Assembly (NCBI RefSeq): GCF_015244705.1
Contig: NZ_JABCQF010000003.1
Coordinates: forward strand, 1 to 64,000
Origin: Gluconobacter potus
GTDB taxonomy: Bacteria; Pseudomonadota; Alphaproteobacteria; Acetobacterales; Acetobacteraceae
DNA: 64,000 nt
Direction of reading: 5' to 3'
The notes under the pieces were generated by a model that had not been told where the DNA came from, did not search any database, and saw nothing but the letters and a program-made list of their open reading frames with translations. The translations under genes were made by a program, and so were the position numbers. Position 1 is the stretch's first letter; the number at the start of each line of letters is the position of its first letter. Of the stretch, positions 1 through 9,352 are shown piece after piece.

Positions 1-184
1 GACCGAACAGACCGCCCTGTCCGCCGAGGACCAGGCCGTCGTCGGCCGCCTCGCCCGCGTCCGCAACGCCGTCGCGCTGTACATCGCACTCGGCGCCGGA
101 TGGCAGGGCAAAGCCCTCACCGACACCAGACTCCCCGTCGAAGTCAAACAGCAGAACGCTTTCGTCAGAGCCTTCACACGATAA
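1..184 (+). CDS. Outer-membrane efflux channel (NodT/OprM family), C-terminal fragment
   Basis: Open frame from base 2 to the TAA at 182-184, entering from before the window; 60 residues are visible. The sequence VRNAVALYIALGAGWQGK near the end is the usual closing segment of NodT-family outer-membrane factors (compare the 'LYRALGGGW' ending of the complete relative at 10426-11937). Such proteins form the outer-membrane duct of tripartite pumps. The inner-membrane and adaptor genes should lie upstream, outside the window. The next gene starts 96 bases later on the same strand. Confidence 0.7.
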   Translation, partial: TEQTALSAEDQAVVGRLARVRNAVALYIALGAGWQGKALTDTRLPVEVKQQNAFVRAFTR

Positions 185-280
185 GGAAGAGGGCTGCATC
201 TCCGTGAAAGCATTTGGCTTTTGCGGGGAAACGGGACAAGGTTCTGGCAGGATTACCTCGCCCTTGAGTTAGGATCAGTG

Positions 281-1345
281 ATGGGCAGACTGTCTTTCAG
301 GCGGAATATTTCTTCTGCCTTTTTCGCTCTGCTCGCCCTCATCCCGTCCGCCCAGGCCAGATCCATTCATGACTGCGTCATGACGAGCGAAGTCGTGCCT
401 TTCCTGAACCCCGCTGGCGCTCCCGTGATTCATGTCCGGGTGAATGACCATGACGTCGGCGCCTTTTTCTCGACCTTCACCACGCGCACGAGTGTCTGGG
501 ACGCGAAGGGATTTGATTTTTACCGGGAAGATCCCATCAGGACCATTTCCGTCACGGGAACGGGCGGAAACTATTCCACCACCGTCCACAGCCTTCAGAT
601 CGGTCAATCCGTTCTCAAGGACATGACGGCCCTGCTGGTCGGTGAACGCCCCCCGAAAGCACCCGACGGGCTGCTCCTGATGGTGGATATCGGGTGGGAC
701 ATTCTCGGGAACTATCATGTCCTGATCGACCGTTACTCCCAGAAAATGGCCATCTTTACCTACGACACGGCACCGGACTGCCCCGATATCGGAACGCTCA
801 TGAAAGATCCGGGGCCCTTCATTCCCCTGGTTTCGTTCGATGATGAGTCCCCTCAGCTCAATCAGATGACGGCCGTGCTGGACGGGCACAAGGTGGACAT
901 GCAGATCAATACCAGCGCCAACCGCTCCATCATTCAGCAATGGGTGGCGCGGAAAATGGGCATTTCACGACGCATGCTCGCGCAGGATGACGAGATCCGC
1001 GTCGGCGCCGGCGAGGTCCTGCTCGGACACAGGCATCATTTCAGCACGCTGCAACTCGGCTCGCACACGCTGCATGACATCACCCTGGATGTCGTCCCGG
1101 ACGCGGAATTCAACATTCTTGGCATGGACGTCCTCAAGCACTTCAACGTCCTGATCAATCCGATGAAGGGCAGGCTTTGGCTTGAGGACTTCAAGCCCCC
1201 GCCGGACTATGTCGAGGAGAAAGCTCTCCCCTGGTCGCCAACCCATGACCGGCTCAGCATCACACATGCCAGCGAAGAAAAACAGGCCCCGCCCACACCG
1301 GAGCAGGGGACGAAACCTGCGCTCCATCCCTCCGAAAATCCGTGA
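281..1345 (+). CDS. Exported retropepsin-like (aspartyl protease fold) protein lacking the catalytic aspartates
   Basis: 354 residues from the ATG at 281, chosen over the in-frame ATG at 221 because it follows AGGA (271-274) and begins a clean signal peptide (MGRLSFRRN, hydrophobic core, SAQA cleavage region). Two similar lobes resemble the bacterial retropepsin-like family. The C-terminal stretch FNILGMDVLKHFNVLINP matches the usual 'LLGMDFL..F.V.ID' strand of that family. Where active members have D-T/S-G, the first lobe reads S-T-F (in GAFFSTFTT) and the second N-T-S (in MQINTSANRS), so neither lobe keeps the aspartate. It is probably a periplasmic non-catalytic binding protein. Its stop codon abuts the convergent aldehyde dehydrogenase gene. 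Fold assignment is moderate; loss of the Asp residues is read directly. Confidence 0.7.
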   Translation: MGRLSFRRNISSAFFALLALIPSAQARSIHDCVMTSEVVPFLNPAGAPVIHVRVNDHDVGAFFSTFTTRTSVWDAKGFDFYREDPIRTISVTGTGGNYSTTVHSLQIGQSVLKDMTALLVGERPPKAPDGLLLMVDIGWDILGNYHVLIDRYSQKMAIFTYDTAPDCPDIGTLMKDPGPFIPLVSFDDESPQLNQMTAVLDGHKVDMQINTSANRSIIQQWVARKMGISRRMLAQDDEIRVGAGEVLLGHRHHFSTLQLGSHTLHDITLDVVPDAEFNILGMDVLKHFNVLINPMKGRLWLEDFKPPPDYVEEKALPWSPTHDRLSITHASEEKQAPPTPEQGTKPALHPSENP

Positions 1346-2884
1346 TCAGGCGTCCGCCGAGCCACCATCCACATCGAACTTCACACCCTGCGCAAGCGGC
1401 AGGGTACGGCCATAATTGATGGCGTTGGTCTGCCGGCGCATATAAGCTTTCCACGCATCGGAACCGGACTCGCGACCGCCGCCGGTTTCCTTCTCGCCCC
1501 CGAAGGCCCCGCCGATTTCTGCGCCGGACGGTCCCATATTGACGTTCGCAATACCGCAGTCGGAACCCTGGGCCGACAGGAACTGCTCAACCTCGCGGAT
1601 ATCTGTCGCAAAGATGGAGGATGACAGACCCTGCACCACGTCGTTCTGAAGCGCGATGGCTTCATCTAGCGTGTCATATTTCATGACATACAGGATCGGC
1701 GCGAAGGTTTCTTCCAGCACCGGTCCCGTCTGCGCAGGCATTTCGACCATTGCCGGACGGACATAGAACGACGCCTCGCCGTTCACATCAACGCGCGTTC
1801 CACCATGAACCGTGCCGCCTGCGTCCGCAGCAGCCTTCAGGCTGTCCTGCATCATCCTGAAGGAGGCCGCATCGATCAACGGACCAACGAGCGCGTCCCC
1901 CTCGACCGGGTTACCGACCGAAATCGCCTTGTAGACAATGACCAGCTTCGGCACGAGCGTGTCATAGACGCTGGAATGCACGAACAGACGCCGCAGCGTC
2001 GTGCAACGTTGCCCGGCGGTCCCCATGGCACCGAAGGAAACAGCACGCAGCGTCAGATCCAGATCAGCGGAGGGTGTGACGATGGACGCATTGTTCCCGC
2101 CAAGTTCCAGAATGGAGCGCCCGAAACGCCGCGCCACACGCTCACCGACATCGCGGCCCATCCGTGTCGAACCCGTCGCCGAGATGACAGGAACGCGACG
2201 GTCTTCCACCATCAGTTCGCCGATCTCGCGGCCACCGACCAGAAGCGTGCTGAGCGCGGCCGGTGCGTCACTGCCGAAACGGGCTACAGCCTTCAGAAAC
2301 AAAGCCTGCGTGGCCAGTGCCGTCAGCGGGGTCTTCTCCGAAGGCTTCCAGATCACACTGTCACCGCAGACCAGCGCCAGCGCGGCATTCCAGGACCAGA
2401 CCGCAACAGGAAAATTGAATGCCGAAATGATACCTACCGGCCCGATCGGATGCCACTGCTCCGTCAGGCGATGGTCCGGGCGTTCGGACTGGATCGTCAG
2501 GCCGTAAAGCTGGCGGGACAGACCGACCGCGAAGTCGCAGATGTCGATCATTTCCTGCACTTCGCCCAGCCCTTCGGACGGCACCTTGCCCACTTCCAGC
2601 GTCACGAGCCGTCCGAGCGCCTCCTTGCTGGCCCGAAGCTCCTCACCCAGCAGACGGACAAGTTCACCGCGACGTGGCGCCGGAACCCTGCGCCAGGCTT
2701 TGAATGCCCCGAGTGAACTGGCGATCGTCTCCTTCGCCTGCTCTGCACTGATTTCCGCGACCTCGGCAATCACTTCCCCCGTGAGCGGAGACTTCACCGC
2801 CAGACTGCCCCCCGTATACAGATCAGGCGACACGCCAAGACTGTCGAGGAGCGCTGTCACTTCGCAACGGAGAGATGCCGTCAT
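1346..2884 (-). CDS. NAD(P)-dependent aldehyde dehydrogenase, ALDH7-like
   Basis: 512 residues from the ATG at 2884, which follows AGGAAGA; the in-frame codon at 2926 has no comparable site. It oxidises an aldehyde to the acid. The general base Glu260 lies in LELGGNN and the nucleophile Cys294 in GQRCTTLRR, both in the normal ALDH positions. The closing segment GSDAWKAYMRRQTNAINYG is typical of the ALDH7 (alpha-aminoadipic semialdehyde dehydrogenase/antiquitin) branch. It may therefore act in lysine catabolism or as a general detoxifying enzyme; the substrate cannot be read from sequence. It stands alone, converging end to end with the upstream gene. Confidence 0.9.
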   Translation of the reverse strand: MTASLRCEVTALLDSLGVSPDLYTGGSLAVKSPLTGEVIAEVAEISAEQAKETIASSLGAFKAWRRVPAPRRGELVRLLGEELRASKEALGRLVTLEVGKVPSEGLGEVQEMIDICDFAVGLSRQLYGLTIQSERPDHRLTEQWHPIGPVGIISAFNFPVAVWSWNAALALVCGDSVIWKPSEKTPLTALATQALFLKAVARFGSDAPAALSTLLVGGREIGELMVEDRRVPVISATGSTRMGRDVGERVARRFGRSILELGGNNASIVTPSADLDLTLRAVSFGAMGTAGQRCTTLRRLFVHSSVYDTLVPKLVIVYKAISVGNPVEGDALVGPLIDAASFRMMQDSLKAAADAGGTVHGGTRVDVNGEASFYVRPAMVEMPAQTGPVLEETFAPILYVMKYDTLDEAIALQNDVVQGLSSSIFATDIREVEQFLSAQGSDCGIANVNMGPSGAEIGGAFGGEKETGGGRESGSDAWKAYMRRQTNAINYGRTLPLAQGVKFDVDGGSADA

Positions 2885-3063
2885 TGTTCTTCCTGTCCTG
2901 GGTCTTTCATACCGGACGCGGGACACGACCGGGTCTGCATGACGCTAACCGAAAAGCATTTCAGGCCCGATCCCGCGTTCATTCTATTCACAAACCGTTA
3001 TGACAGGTTCGTCAAGATGACGTGGCCAGAGCAGACATGTCCGAACGCGTCAGGAACCGAAAC

Positions 3064-3378
3064 TCAGGCCTGGATATCCTGCAGGACCTGAAAGCCCTCG
3101 AACACGGGTGGCCCCAGCGTCAGGGCGGGTCCCTGCCCGGCACCGGCATGTGCGACCCGGAATTCTTCCGATCGGGTCCAGCCGATGAAGGCATCGTAAG
3201 ACGCCCAGACGGTATGAGAGGCATAAAGGACGTAATCTTCCATCGCCGGCCCGCGAAGAAACTGGAAGCTGACAAATCCGGGCACGGTTCTGAGCAGCAC
3301 ATCACGATCCAGCCATTTTTTGCGAAAAGCCTCTTCGCTGTCCGGCCGGACCCTGAAGCGGTTCATGGCAATATACAT
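3064..3378 (-). CDS. Antibiotic biosynthesis monooxygenase (ABM) domain protein
   Basis: 104 residues from the ATG at 3378, which follows GGGGA; a longer in-frame start at 3426 adds a low-complexity tail without a better site. The single ABM (dimeric alpha/beta barrel) domain shows MYIAMNRFRVRPDSEEAF at the start and VPGFVSFQFLRG in the second strand, as in the HmuQ/IsdG-like and YgiN-like groups. Members include haem-degrading enzymes and quinol monooxygenases; I cannot tell which this is. It lies upstream of the aldehyde dehydrogenase on the same strand, with 179 bases between them. Confidence 0.75.
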   Translation of the reverse strand: MYIAMNRFRVRPDSEEAFRKKWLDRDVLLRTVPGFVSFQFLRGPAMEDYVLYASHTVWASYDAFIGWTRSEEFRVAHAGAGQGPALTLGPPVFEGFQVLQDIQA

Positions 3379-3663
3379 CGCGGCATCCCCATTTTTTCGC
3401 CCGGCATGACCTGAGCCTGCGGGCATTTTAAAGGGCAGGTTACCCCTGCGGTTTCGCCTGGGTGATCACCCGCTCTCCTGAGATGGATCCCCAAAGCAGC
3501 ACACACAAGGTTCCCATGCGCCGCCACGCCATCTTCCCGTCTGTGCCGGACGGCAGAAAACCGCTAGGATATCCGTAAGCAGGACCATGCAGCCGAATCT
3601 TGCGGGCCGCAGAATCCACGTCGATAGCGACGCAATCAGAATATCCATCTGAAGGCAGGACCC

Positions 3664-4821
3664 ATGCAGAATTTTGAATTCTACAATCCCACACGCATCA
3701 TTTTCGGCGAGAACACGATTCCGAAGCTGGCCGAGCATATCCCGGCCGAAGCGCGTGTCCTGATCCTGTTCGGCGGTTCAAGCGCGGAACGCAACGGCAC
3801 GCTTCCGGCCGTCCGCAAGGCGCTTGAGGGCCGGTTCACAAGGGAATTTGGCGGCATCGAAGCCAATCCGACATTCGAGACCCTGATGAAAGCCGTCGCT
3901 CTCATCAGGGAGGAGAAACTGGACTTCCTGTTGGCCGTCGGCGGTGGCTCTGTCATTGACGGAACCAAGTTCGTGGCTGCGGCCGTGGATTTCGAAGGCG
4001 ATCCGTGGAGCATCCTCACGACGCATGGCGCGAACGTCAAAGCCGCGATGCCACTGGGCACCGTATTGACGCTGCCGGCCACGGGTTCGGAAATGAACAG
4101 CTTCAGCGTCATCACGCGTCAGTCCACGCGCGAAAAGCTGGCTTTCGGCAGCCCGCATGTCTTCCCGCGCTTCTCGGTCCTGGACCCCACCCGCACCTAT
4201 TCCCTGCCCGTGCGGCAGGTTGCGAATGGCGTCGTGGATTCCTTCGTTCACATCATGGAACAGTACCTGACCTATCCCGCGGACGGGCTGGCGCAGGACC
4301 GCTTTGCCGAGGGACTTCTGCTCAGCCTGATCGAGATCGGACCGAAGGTGCTGAGCGAGCCGGAAAACTATTCACTCCGCGCCAATTTCATGTGGATCGC
4401 GACACTGGCGCTCAACGGGATCATCGGCGTCGGCATGCCGCAGGACTGGTCCACGCACAGCATCGGCCATGAACTGACGGCACGGTATGACATCGACCAT
4501 GCCCGGACGCTTGCAATCGTCCTGCCGTCCATGCTCCGGACCCGAAAAGACACCAAGCGCGGCAAGCTGCTTCAGTACGCAGCCCGCGTGTGGAACCTGC
4601 ATGACGGCACGGAAGACGAGCGGATCGAAGCCGCAATCGTGCGGACCGAAGAATTTTTCGAAAGTCTGGACATCCCGACGCGCCTGTCAGCCTACGATAT
4701 CGGCGAGGACGCCATCGAGCCGCTGATCGGACAGCTTGAGGCCCACGGCATGACCGCACTGGGTGAACATGCCGACATTACACCGGACGTCAGCCGCCGC
4801 GTTCTGCAGATGAGCCTGTAA
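3664..4821 (+). CDS. Iron-containing, NADPH-type alcohol dehydrogenase (YqhD-like)
   Basis: 385 residues, the usual length for the YqhD/butanol dehydrogenase branch of group III alcohol dehydrogenases. The N-terminal nucleotide-binding half carries AVGGGSVIDGTKF. The metal site residues are visible as D and H in VVDSFVHIMEQ and the two histidines in HSIGHEL and DIDHARTLA. It probably reduces short-chain aldehydes to alcohols using NADPH in the cytoplasm, a typical defence against reactive aldehydes. No SD-perfect site precedes the ATG, but GAAGGCAGGACC lies just upstream. Downstream it converges with mdaB across a shared hairpin. Confidence 0.92.
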   Translation: MQNFEFYNPTRIIFGENTIPKLAEHIPAEARVLILFGGSSAERNGTLPAVRKALEGRFTREFGGIEANPTFETLMKAVALIREEKLDFLLAVGGGSVIDGTKFVAAAVDFEGDPWSILTTHGANVKAAMPLGTVLTLPATGSEMNSFSVITRQSTREKLAFGSPHVFPRFSVLDPTRTYSLPVRQVANGVVDSFVHIMEQYLTYPADGLAQDRFAEGLLLSLIEIGPKVLSEPENYSLRANFMWIATLALNGIIGVGMPQDWSTHSIGHELTARYDIDHARTLAIVLPSMLRTRKDTKRGKLLQYAARVWNLHDGTEDERIEAAIVRTEEFFESLDIPTRLSAYDIGEDAIEPLIGQLEAHGMTALGEHADITPDVSRRVLQMSL

Positions 4822-4826
4822 AAAAG

Positions 4827-4852
4827 ACGGGGGCGGCGCAGGCTGCCCCCGT
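4827..4852 (-). terminator. Rho-independent terminator of mdaB
   Basis: Arms ACGGGGGC (4827-4834) and GCCCCCGT (4845-4852) are exact complements. On the minus strand the hairpin is followed by CTTTTTTAC, giving the poly-U tail for mdaB. In the plus direction there is no T run, so it may only partly stop the alcohol dehydrogenase transcript. Confidence 0.8.
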
Positions 4853-4857
4853 TCCAG

Positions 4858-5448
4858 TCAGGACGCCGTACCGATGACGTCCTGCAGATGCTGGCGATAG
4901 GCTGCGAGTGTTGCATCCACATTCGGCGCCTTCATCACGTCCGTCGCAAGAAAGGTCGGGAGCGCGGACATGCCCAGGAACTCGTGGGCCTTGTGGAACG
5001 GGAAATACACCCCGTCGATACCGCGCCCCTCGAAGAACTGGGCCGGGTCCGTAAAGGCCTCTGCCGGCGCATTCCACGTCGTTGACAGCATATAGCGCTT
5101 GCCCTGCGCCAGACCGCCCGAGCCATATTTGCGCTCCGGATGGGCCCGGCTGCGGCCATCATTGGCGTAGAGCTTACCATGGCCGGCCGTCATGACTTTG
5201 TCGATGTATTTCTTGACGATCCATGGCAGCCCCATCCACCAGCCCGGGCACTGATAGATGATCAGATCAGCCCAGATGAAGTTCTCGACTTCCTGCTCCA
5301 CGTCATAGCCGTCATCGATCTTCGTCTGGCGGATCTCATGGCCGTTTTTGGAAAGAATGTCCGCCGCAAGAGCCTGAAGCGTGTCGTTCAGCCGCCCGTG
5401 GGAATGGGCAAAGACCTTGCCGCCATTGAGGAGGAGAATTTTCGTCAT
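4858..5448 (-). CDS. mdaB: NAD(P)H:quinone oxidoreductase, MdaB/flavodoxin-like
   Basis: 196 residues, the normal length of MdaB (modulator of drug activity B). It is an FAD-binding flavodoxin-like enzyme that reduces quinones by two electrons and limits redox cycling. The N-terminal loop KILLLNGGKVFAHSHGRLN contacts the flavin, and IYQCPGWWMGLPWIVKKYID is the very characteristic central MdaB/YwrO motif. The gene is divergent from a LysR regulator at 5580, with 131 bases between them. This arrangement is common for quinone- or oxidant-inducible mdaB genes and suggests that regulator controls it. Confidence 0.92.
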   Translation of the reverse strand: MTKILLLNGGKVFAHSHGRLNDTLQALAADILSKNGHEIRQTKIDDGYDVEQEVENFIWADLIIYQCPGWWMGLPWIVKKYIDKVMTAGHGKLYANDGRSRAHPERKYGSGGLAQGKRYMLSTTWNAPAEAFTDPAQFFEGRGIDGVYFPFHKAHEFLGMSALPTFLATDVMKAPNVDATLAAYRQHLQDVIGTAS

Positions 5449-5579
5449 GATCGCATATCCGTTCTGTCAGACATCGGGGATGGGACTGTTCAGGGAGCAT
5501 GATGAACCGATAACTCCCTCTTGATAATTGTTTCGATCTCCACAAAACCTATGAAGCAGTTTCACAGATCGGAAGACAG

Positions 5580-6497
5580 ATGGATAACCGTTTCGGGGAA
5601 ATGAAGATCTTTCTCCGCGTTGTGGAGAGCGGCAGCTTTTCCGAGGCCGCGCGTCTCTCCATGACTACGCCGTCCACCGTCAGCAAGCTGATCGGGCGGG
5701 TGGAGAACCGTCTGGGGGTCCGGCTCGTGGAACGCTCGACCCGCAAACTGTCAGTCACACCCGAAGGTCTGGCTTATTACGATCGGGCACAGGCCCTGAT
5801 CGCGGAGCTGGACGACATGGAAGGCTTCCTGTCCAAGAAAAACGTCCAGCTCACGGGGACAGTGCGGATCAATGCGTCTGTGGCATTCGGGACGCTGGCG
5901 CTGGAGCCGCTGCTCCCTGCATTCTGGGACGCCTACCCGGATATCGTGGTCGATCTGTCACTCTCCGATGAAATGACGGACCTGTATCTGGACCGGACGG
6001 ATATCGCCTTCCGCGTTGGAAAACTGCAGGATTCCAGCCTAACGGCCCGGCAACTGGGAAGCGTGCCGCGGCTGATCGTCGGCGCACCGGATTATCTGGA
6101 GCGGTTCGGACGGCCTGAAACCGCGGACGACCTGGAGCATCATCGCTGTCTGGGCTTCAATTTCCGCCGGGCGGCGCCGGTCTGGCCGCTGCAGGAGCGG
6201 GGCAGGATCGTGGACCGGATCGTCCAGGGCCCCTTGCTCGCCAATAATGGCGAGACCGTCCGCCGGGCCGCGATCCGCGGGGCGGGGCTGGCGCGGCTCG
6301 CGGAATATCATGTCCGCGAGGATCTGGCGGCGGGGCGTCTGGTGGAAGTTCTGACGGAAAGCGGCACGCGGGACGAGGAAGAGATCCACGCGCTCTACCA
6401 GGGCGGAAAACAGGTCCCCCAGCGCATCCGGGTCTTTCTGGATTTCGTCGTCCCGCGCCTTCAGGCCAGCCTCAGGCCACTTGCGGAAAATCTATGA
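5580..6497 (+). CDS. LysR-family transcriptional regulator, probably of mdaB
   Basis: 305 residues with an N-terminal winged helix-turn-helix (FSEAARLSMTTPSTVSKLIGRVENRLG) and a C-terminal effector domain of the periplasmic-binding fold. It resembles the CrgA/DmlR/PA0477 branch often found divergent from oxidoreductases. The divergent layout with mdaB points to control of that gene and of itself. The effector is unknown; quinones or electrophiles are plausible from context only. Confidence 0.9.
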   Translation: MDNRFGEMKIFLRVVESGSFSEAARLSMTTPSTVSKLIGRVENRLGVRLVERSTRKLSVTPEGLAYYDRAQALIAELDDMEGFLSKKNVQLTGTVRINASVAFGTLALEPLLPAFWDAYPDIVVDLSLSDEMTDLYLDRTDIAFRVGKLQDSSLTARQLGSVPRLIVGAPDYLERFGRPETADDLEHHRCLGFNFRRAAPVWPLQERGRIVDRIVQGPLLANNGETVRRAAIRGAGLARLAEYHVREDLAAGRLVEVLTESGTRDEEEIHALYQGGKQVPQRIRVFLDFVVPRLQASLRPLAENL

Positions 6498-6518
6498 ACG
6501 CAATTCCCAGATCCGCGA

Positions 6519-7493
6519 TCAGGGGCTCCGCGAGGCGGCACCAGACCCGTCTCCCCGGAACCGGACGAGTTCGCGACGAATGACCTGAAAGACCGTATCG
6601 CGCAGCCAGCGATGGACGCCATCCGTATCCACGCGGGGGTGCCAGGCCTGAAGCGACGTAACGGGAGGCAGATCGAACGGAAAATCGAAAGCTGCGAGCT
6701 GGATCTGGGAGAGTGGCAGGCGATCGATGACGATATCGGGCAGCGGCAGGATCATGTCCGTCTCGCGCATTGTTTCGATCATGGAATGGTAAGTGGGGAC
6801 GACCATCGCGATGGGACGGGTCAGGCCGTACCGCTCCTTCAGGACAGTATCGATCGGGCCGTAGGGAAGGCCTTTGCGCGAGACGCTGATATGGTCGTAA
6901 TCGACGAGGGTCTGCGGGGTGATGCCACGCGCGAAAATAGGGTGTCCCTCGCGGACCATGACGCGAAACGATGTCAGAAACAGGGTCTGACGCATGGTTT
7001 CGGGCCGCAGATCGTCCGTGGCACCCACATAGAGATCGATCCGGCTGTTACGCAAAGCGTCGCTGGCCGCTTCCTCCGTCTCGGGCGAAAACACGATGCT
7101 GCAACCGGGGCAGTCCCGTTTGAGAGCCATCAGAATGGCGTGACCGAATGCGCCAACGATCAGGTCATTGGCGCGGATCGTGAAACGGGGCGAAAGGTTG
7201 CGCAGGTTGAGGGTCTCACTGTCATTCACCAGCGCATCCGCGTCGCGCACGATGCTCTGGACACGATCACGGATGCGATTGGCGAAGGTCGTGGCCACCA
7301 TGCGTCGGCCCGACAGGACCAGGATCGGGTCTCCGAACACTGTTCGCAGGGTTGCAAGATGGCGGCTCATGGCAGCGTCGCTCACCTTCAGGCGCCGCGC
7401 GGCCTGTGAAACACTTTCTTCTTCCACCAGAACCTGAAGATAGCGCAGAAGATCGAGATCGTAGCGTCTGTGGCGGTCAGTCCGCTTCGCCAT
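6519..7493 (-). CDS. LysR-family transcriptional regulator, probably of the MFS efflux operon
   Basis: 324 residues. The N-terminal HTH reads VSQAARRLKVSDAAMSRHLATLR, followed by the linker helix GDPILVLSGRRMVAT. It is of the NodD/PcpR-like type, with a C-terminal effector domain. It ends 21 bases past the previous LysR gene (convergent) and is divergent from the efflux operon beginning at 7660, which it probably controls. A candidate operator lies in the 166-base gap. Confidence 0.88.
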   Translation of the reverse strand: MAKRTDRHRRYDLDLLRYLQVLVEEESVSQAARRLKVSDAAMSRHLATLRTVFGDPILVLSGRRMVATTFANRIRDRVQSIVRDADALVNDSETLNLRNLSPRFTIRANDLIVGAFGHAILMALKRDCPGCSIVFSPETEEAASDALRNSRIDLYVGATDDLRPETMRQTLFLTSFRVMVREGHPIFARGITPQTLVDYDHISVSRKGLPYGPIDTVLKERYGLTRPIAMVVPTYHSMIETMRETDMILPLPDIVIDRLPLSQIQLAAFDFPFDLPPVTSLQAWHPRVDTDGVHRWLRDTVFQVIRRELVRFRGDGSGAASRSP

Positions 7494-7524
7494 CGCACAC
7501 TCCCTTTCCCGCTGGTTTCAGGTG

Positions 7525-7550
7525 CATTTTCACGCCTTCGTGTAAAAATG
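7525..7550. promoter_or_regulatory. Imperfect inverted repeat between LysR and efflux operon
   Basis: CATTTTCACG (7525-7534) faces CGTGTAAAAATG (7539-7550) across CCTT: a dyad with small insertions, in the divergent intergenic region. Position fits a LysR-type operator controlling both directions. A second short dyad, AAGGG...CCCTT, follows around 7553-7572. Binding is inferred. Confidence 0.4.
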
Positions 7551-7659
7551 GAAGGGATTTCTTCAACCCTTGCGAAAAGTGGAAACGTCACTTGCTTCAA
7601 ATGTGGGTTTTCGGACCCACTCACTCCGGATAGGGGCTGTCTGGTAACGGAAGAGATTC

Positions 7660-9336
7660 ATGGAACCAGCAGCTTCGTCACCACCTGCCGCCCCACCCGC
7701 GCAGCCCTCCTATATCCCGCCTTTCGGCATGCGGACCATCGTCGGCTGTCTGGGGATGCTGCTGGCCGTGCATGTGGCCGGATTCAACGAACACATCACG
7801 GAAATCGGCCTCGCCGATATCCGGGGTGCGATGCATATCGGGCATGACGAGGGGACGTGGTTCACCTCGATCTATGAGGCCTTCAACATCGCAGCCATGG
7901 CGTTCACGCCCTGGTTCTACATGACGTTCTCGATCTACCGATTTTCGATCTTCATGACGGCCGTCCTGGCCATGCTGTCAATCCCCCTGCCCTTCATGCC
8001 GGACATGATCTCGCTGTGTTTCCTCCGCGCGGCGCAGGGACTGAGTGCGGGATGCCTGCCGCCCGTCCTGATGACGGTCATGCTCAAATACCTGCCGCCA
8101 CCGATCAAGGTGTTCGGCATTGGCGGCTATGCGATGAGCGCCACCTTCGGCCCCAATCTGGGCGGGCCGCTTGAAGCGATGTGGTTCGAGCATGTGGGCT
8201 GGCGCTGGCTGTACTGGGAAGTCATTCCCTTCAGTATCATCGCCATCGCCATGATGGCCTACGGGCTACCGCGCGATCCGGTGCATCTCGAACGGTTCAG
8301 AAAGTTCAACTGGCGCGGCTTCTTCATTGGCGTGCCGTCGATCATCTGCGTCGTGACCGTGCTGTATCAGGGAGACCGGCTGGACTGGTTCCGCTCACCC
8401 ATCATCTCTCATCTGACGTTCTGGGGTGGTGCGCTGTTCGTGGGCTTCCTGTTCCATGAGTGGCATCATCACAGTCCATTCTTCCGCCTTCAGTACTGGA
8501 AGAACCGTAACATCACCATGTCACTCCTCACACTGGTGGCGGTGCTCATCATCTGCGGGCTGATGCTCGAAGTTCCGATGACGTATCTGGAAGCCGTGCG
8601 GGGATATCGGCCGATCCAGGCAGCTCCGGTCGCGCTGACGGTCGCCCTGCCCCAGCTCATCATGCTTCCGCTGACGGCAGCACTCTGCAACTCCGCACGG
8701 GTGGACTGCCGCTATGTGCTGGCCTTCGGCATGTCGTGCCTGGCGCTCTCGGCGTTCCTTGGAACCTGGCTGACGCCGGACTGGGTGCGGGACAACTTCT
8801 ATATCATGCAGGGGCTTCAGATCTTCGGCCAGCCAATGGTCGTGATCCCGGTGCTGATGCTGGCCACCATGTCCCTTGGCCCTGCGGACGGGCCGTTCAT
8901 CTCGGGCATGGTCAACATGCTCAAAGGCATGGCCAATGCATTCGCAACCGCCATTTTCGAAATCCTGCTGCGTCGTCGTGAACAGTATCATTCCACCATG
9001 CTGCTGGACCGGGCTGGCAACAACGCCACGTCGCTCTCAGGCATGGGCGATCCGATCCATGCGGCGATCAACAATACATCGCCCGACAGCAATCATGTGG
9101 CGCGCAACACGCTTCAGATCTTCCACACCTATCTGCACGAACAGTCGATCACGCTGGCGCTGGTGGACATCTACTTCGTCGTGATGTGCATCTGCATCTT
9201 CTATGTCGCGCTGACCGCCGTGCTGCCGAAACGGGTCTATCCGCCCGGCAAGGGACCTGCTCCCGCCATCCCTGCCGCGGCCCGCGAACCGGATCCCGAA
9301 CCTGCACCTTCCTCCATTCCCGCCACCGCGCACTGA
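7660..9336 (+). CDS. MFS drug transporter, DHA2 (EmrB-like) family
   Basis: 558 residues with about 14 hydrophobic segments, the DHA2 layout. Early motifs include DEGTWFTSIYEAFNIAAMAF and FLRAAQGLSAGCLPPVL. It is a proton-driven exporter in the inner membrane and works with the HlyD adaptor and outer-membrane channel encoded just downstream. The C-terminal tail is proline/alanine-rich and probably cytoplasmic. The substrate is unknown; EmrAB-type pumps typically handle hydrophobic or aromatic compounds and uncouplers. Confidence 0.92.
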   Translation: MEPAASSPPAAPPAQPSYIPPFGMRTIVGCLGMLLAVHVAGFNEHITEIGLADIRGAMHIGHDEGTWFTSIYEAFNIAAMAFTPWFYMTFSIYRFSIFMTAVLAMLSIPLPFMPDMISLCFLRAAQGLSAGCLPPVLMTVMLKYLPPPIKVFGIGGYAMSATFGPNLGGPLEAMWFEHVGWRWLYWEVIPFSIIAIAMMAYGLPRDPVHLERFRKFNWRGFFIGVPSIICVVTVLYQGDRLDWFRSPIISHLTFWGGALFVGFLFHEWHHHSPFFRLQYWKNRNITMSLLTLVAVLIICGLMLEVPMTYLEAVRGYRPIQAAPVALTVALPQLIMLPLTAALCNSARVDCRYVLAFGMSCLALSAFLGTWLTPDWVRDNFYIMQGLQIFGQPMVVIPVLMLATMSLGPADGPFISGMVNMLKGMANAFATAIFEILLRRREQYHSTMLLDRAGNNATSLSGMGDPIHAAINNTSPDSNHVARNTLQIFHTYLHEQSITLALVDIYFVVMCICIFYVALTAVLPKRVYPPGKGPAPAIPAAAREPDPEPAPSSIPATAH

Positions 9337-9352
9337 CGGACCTGCCTCGAAC

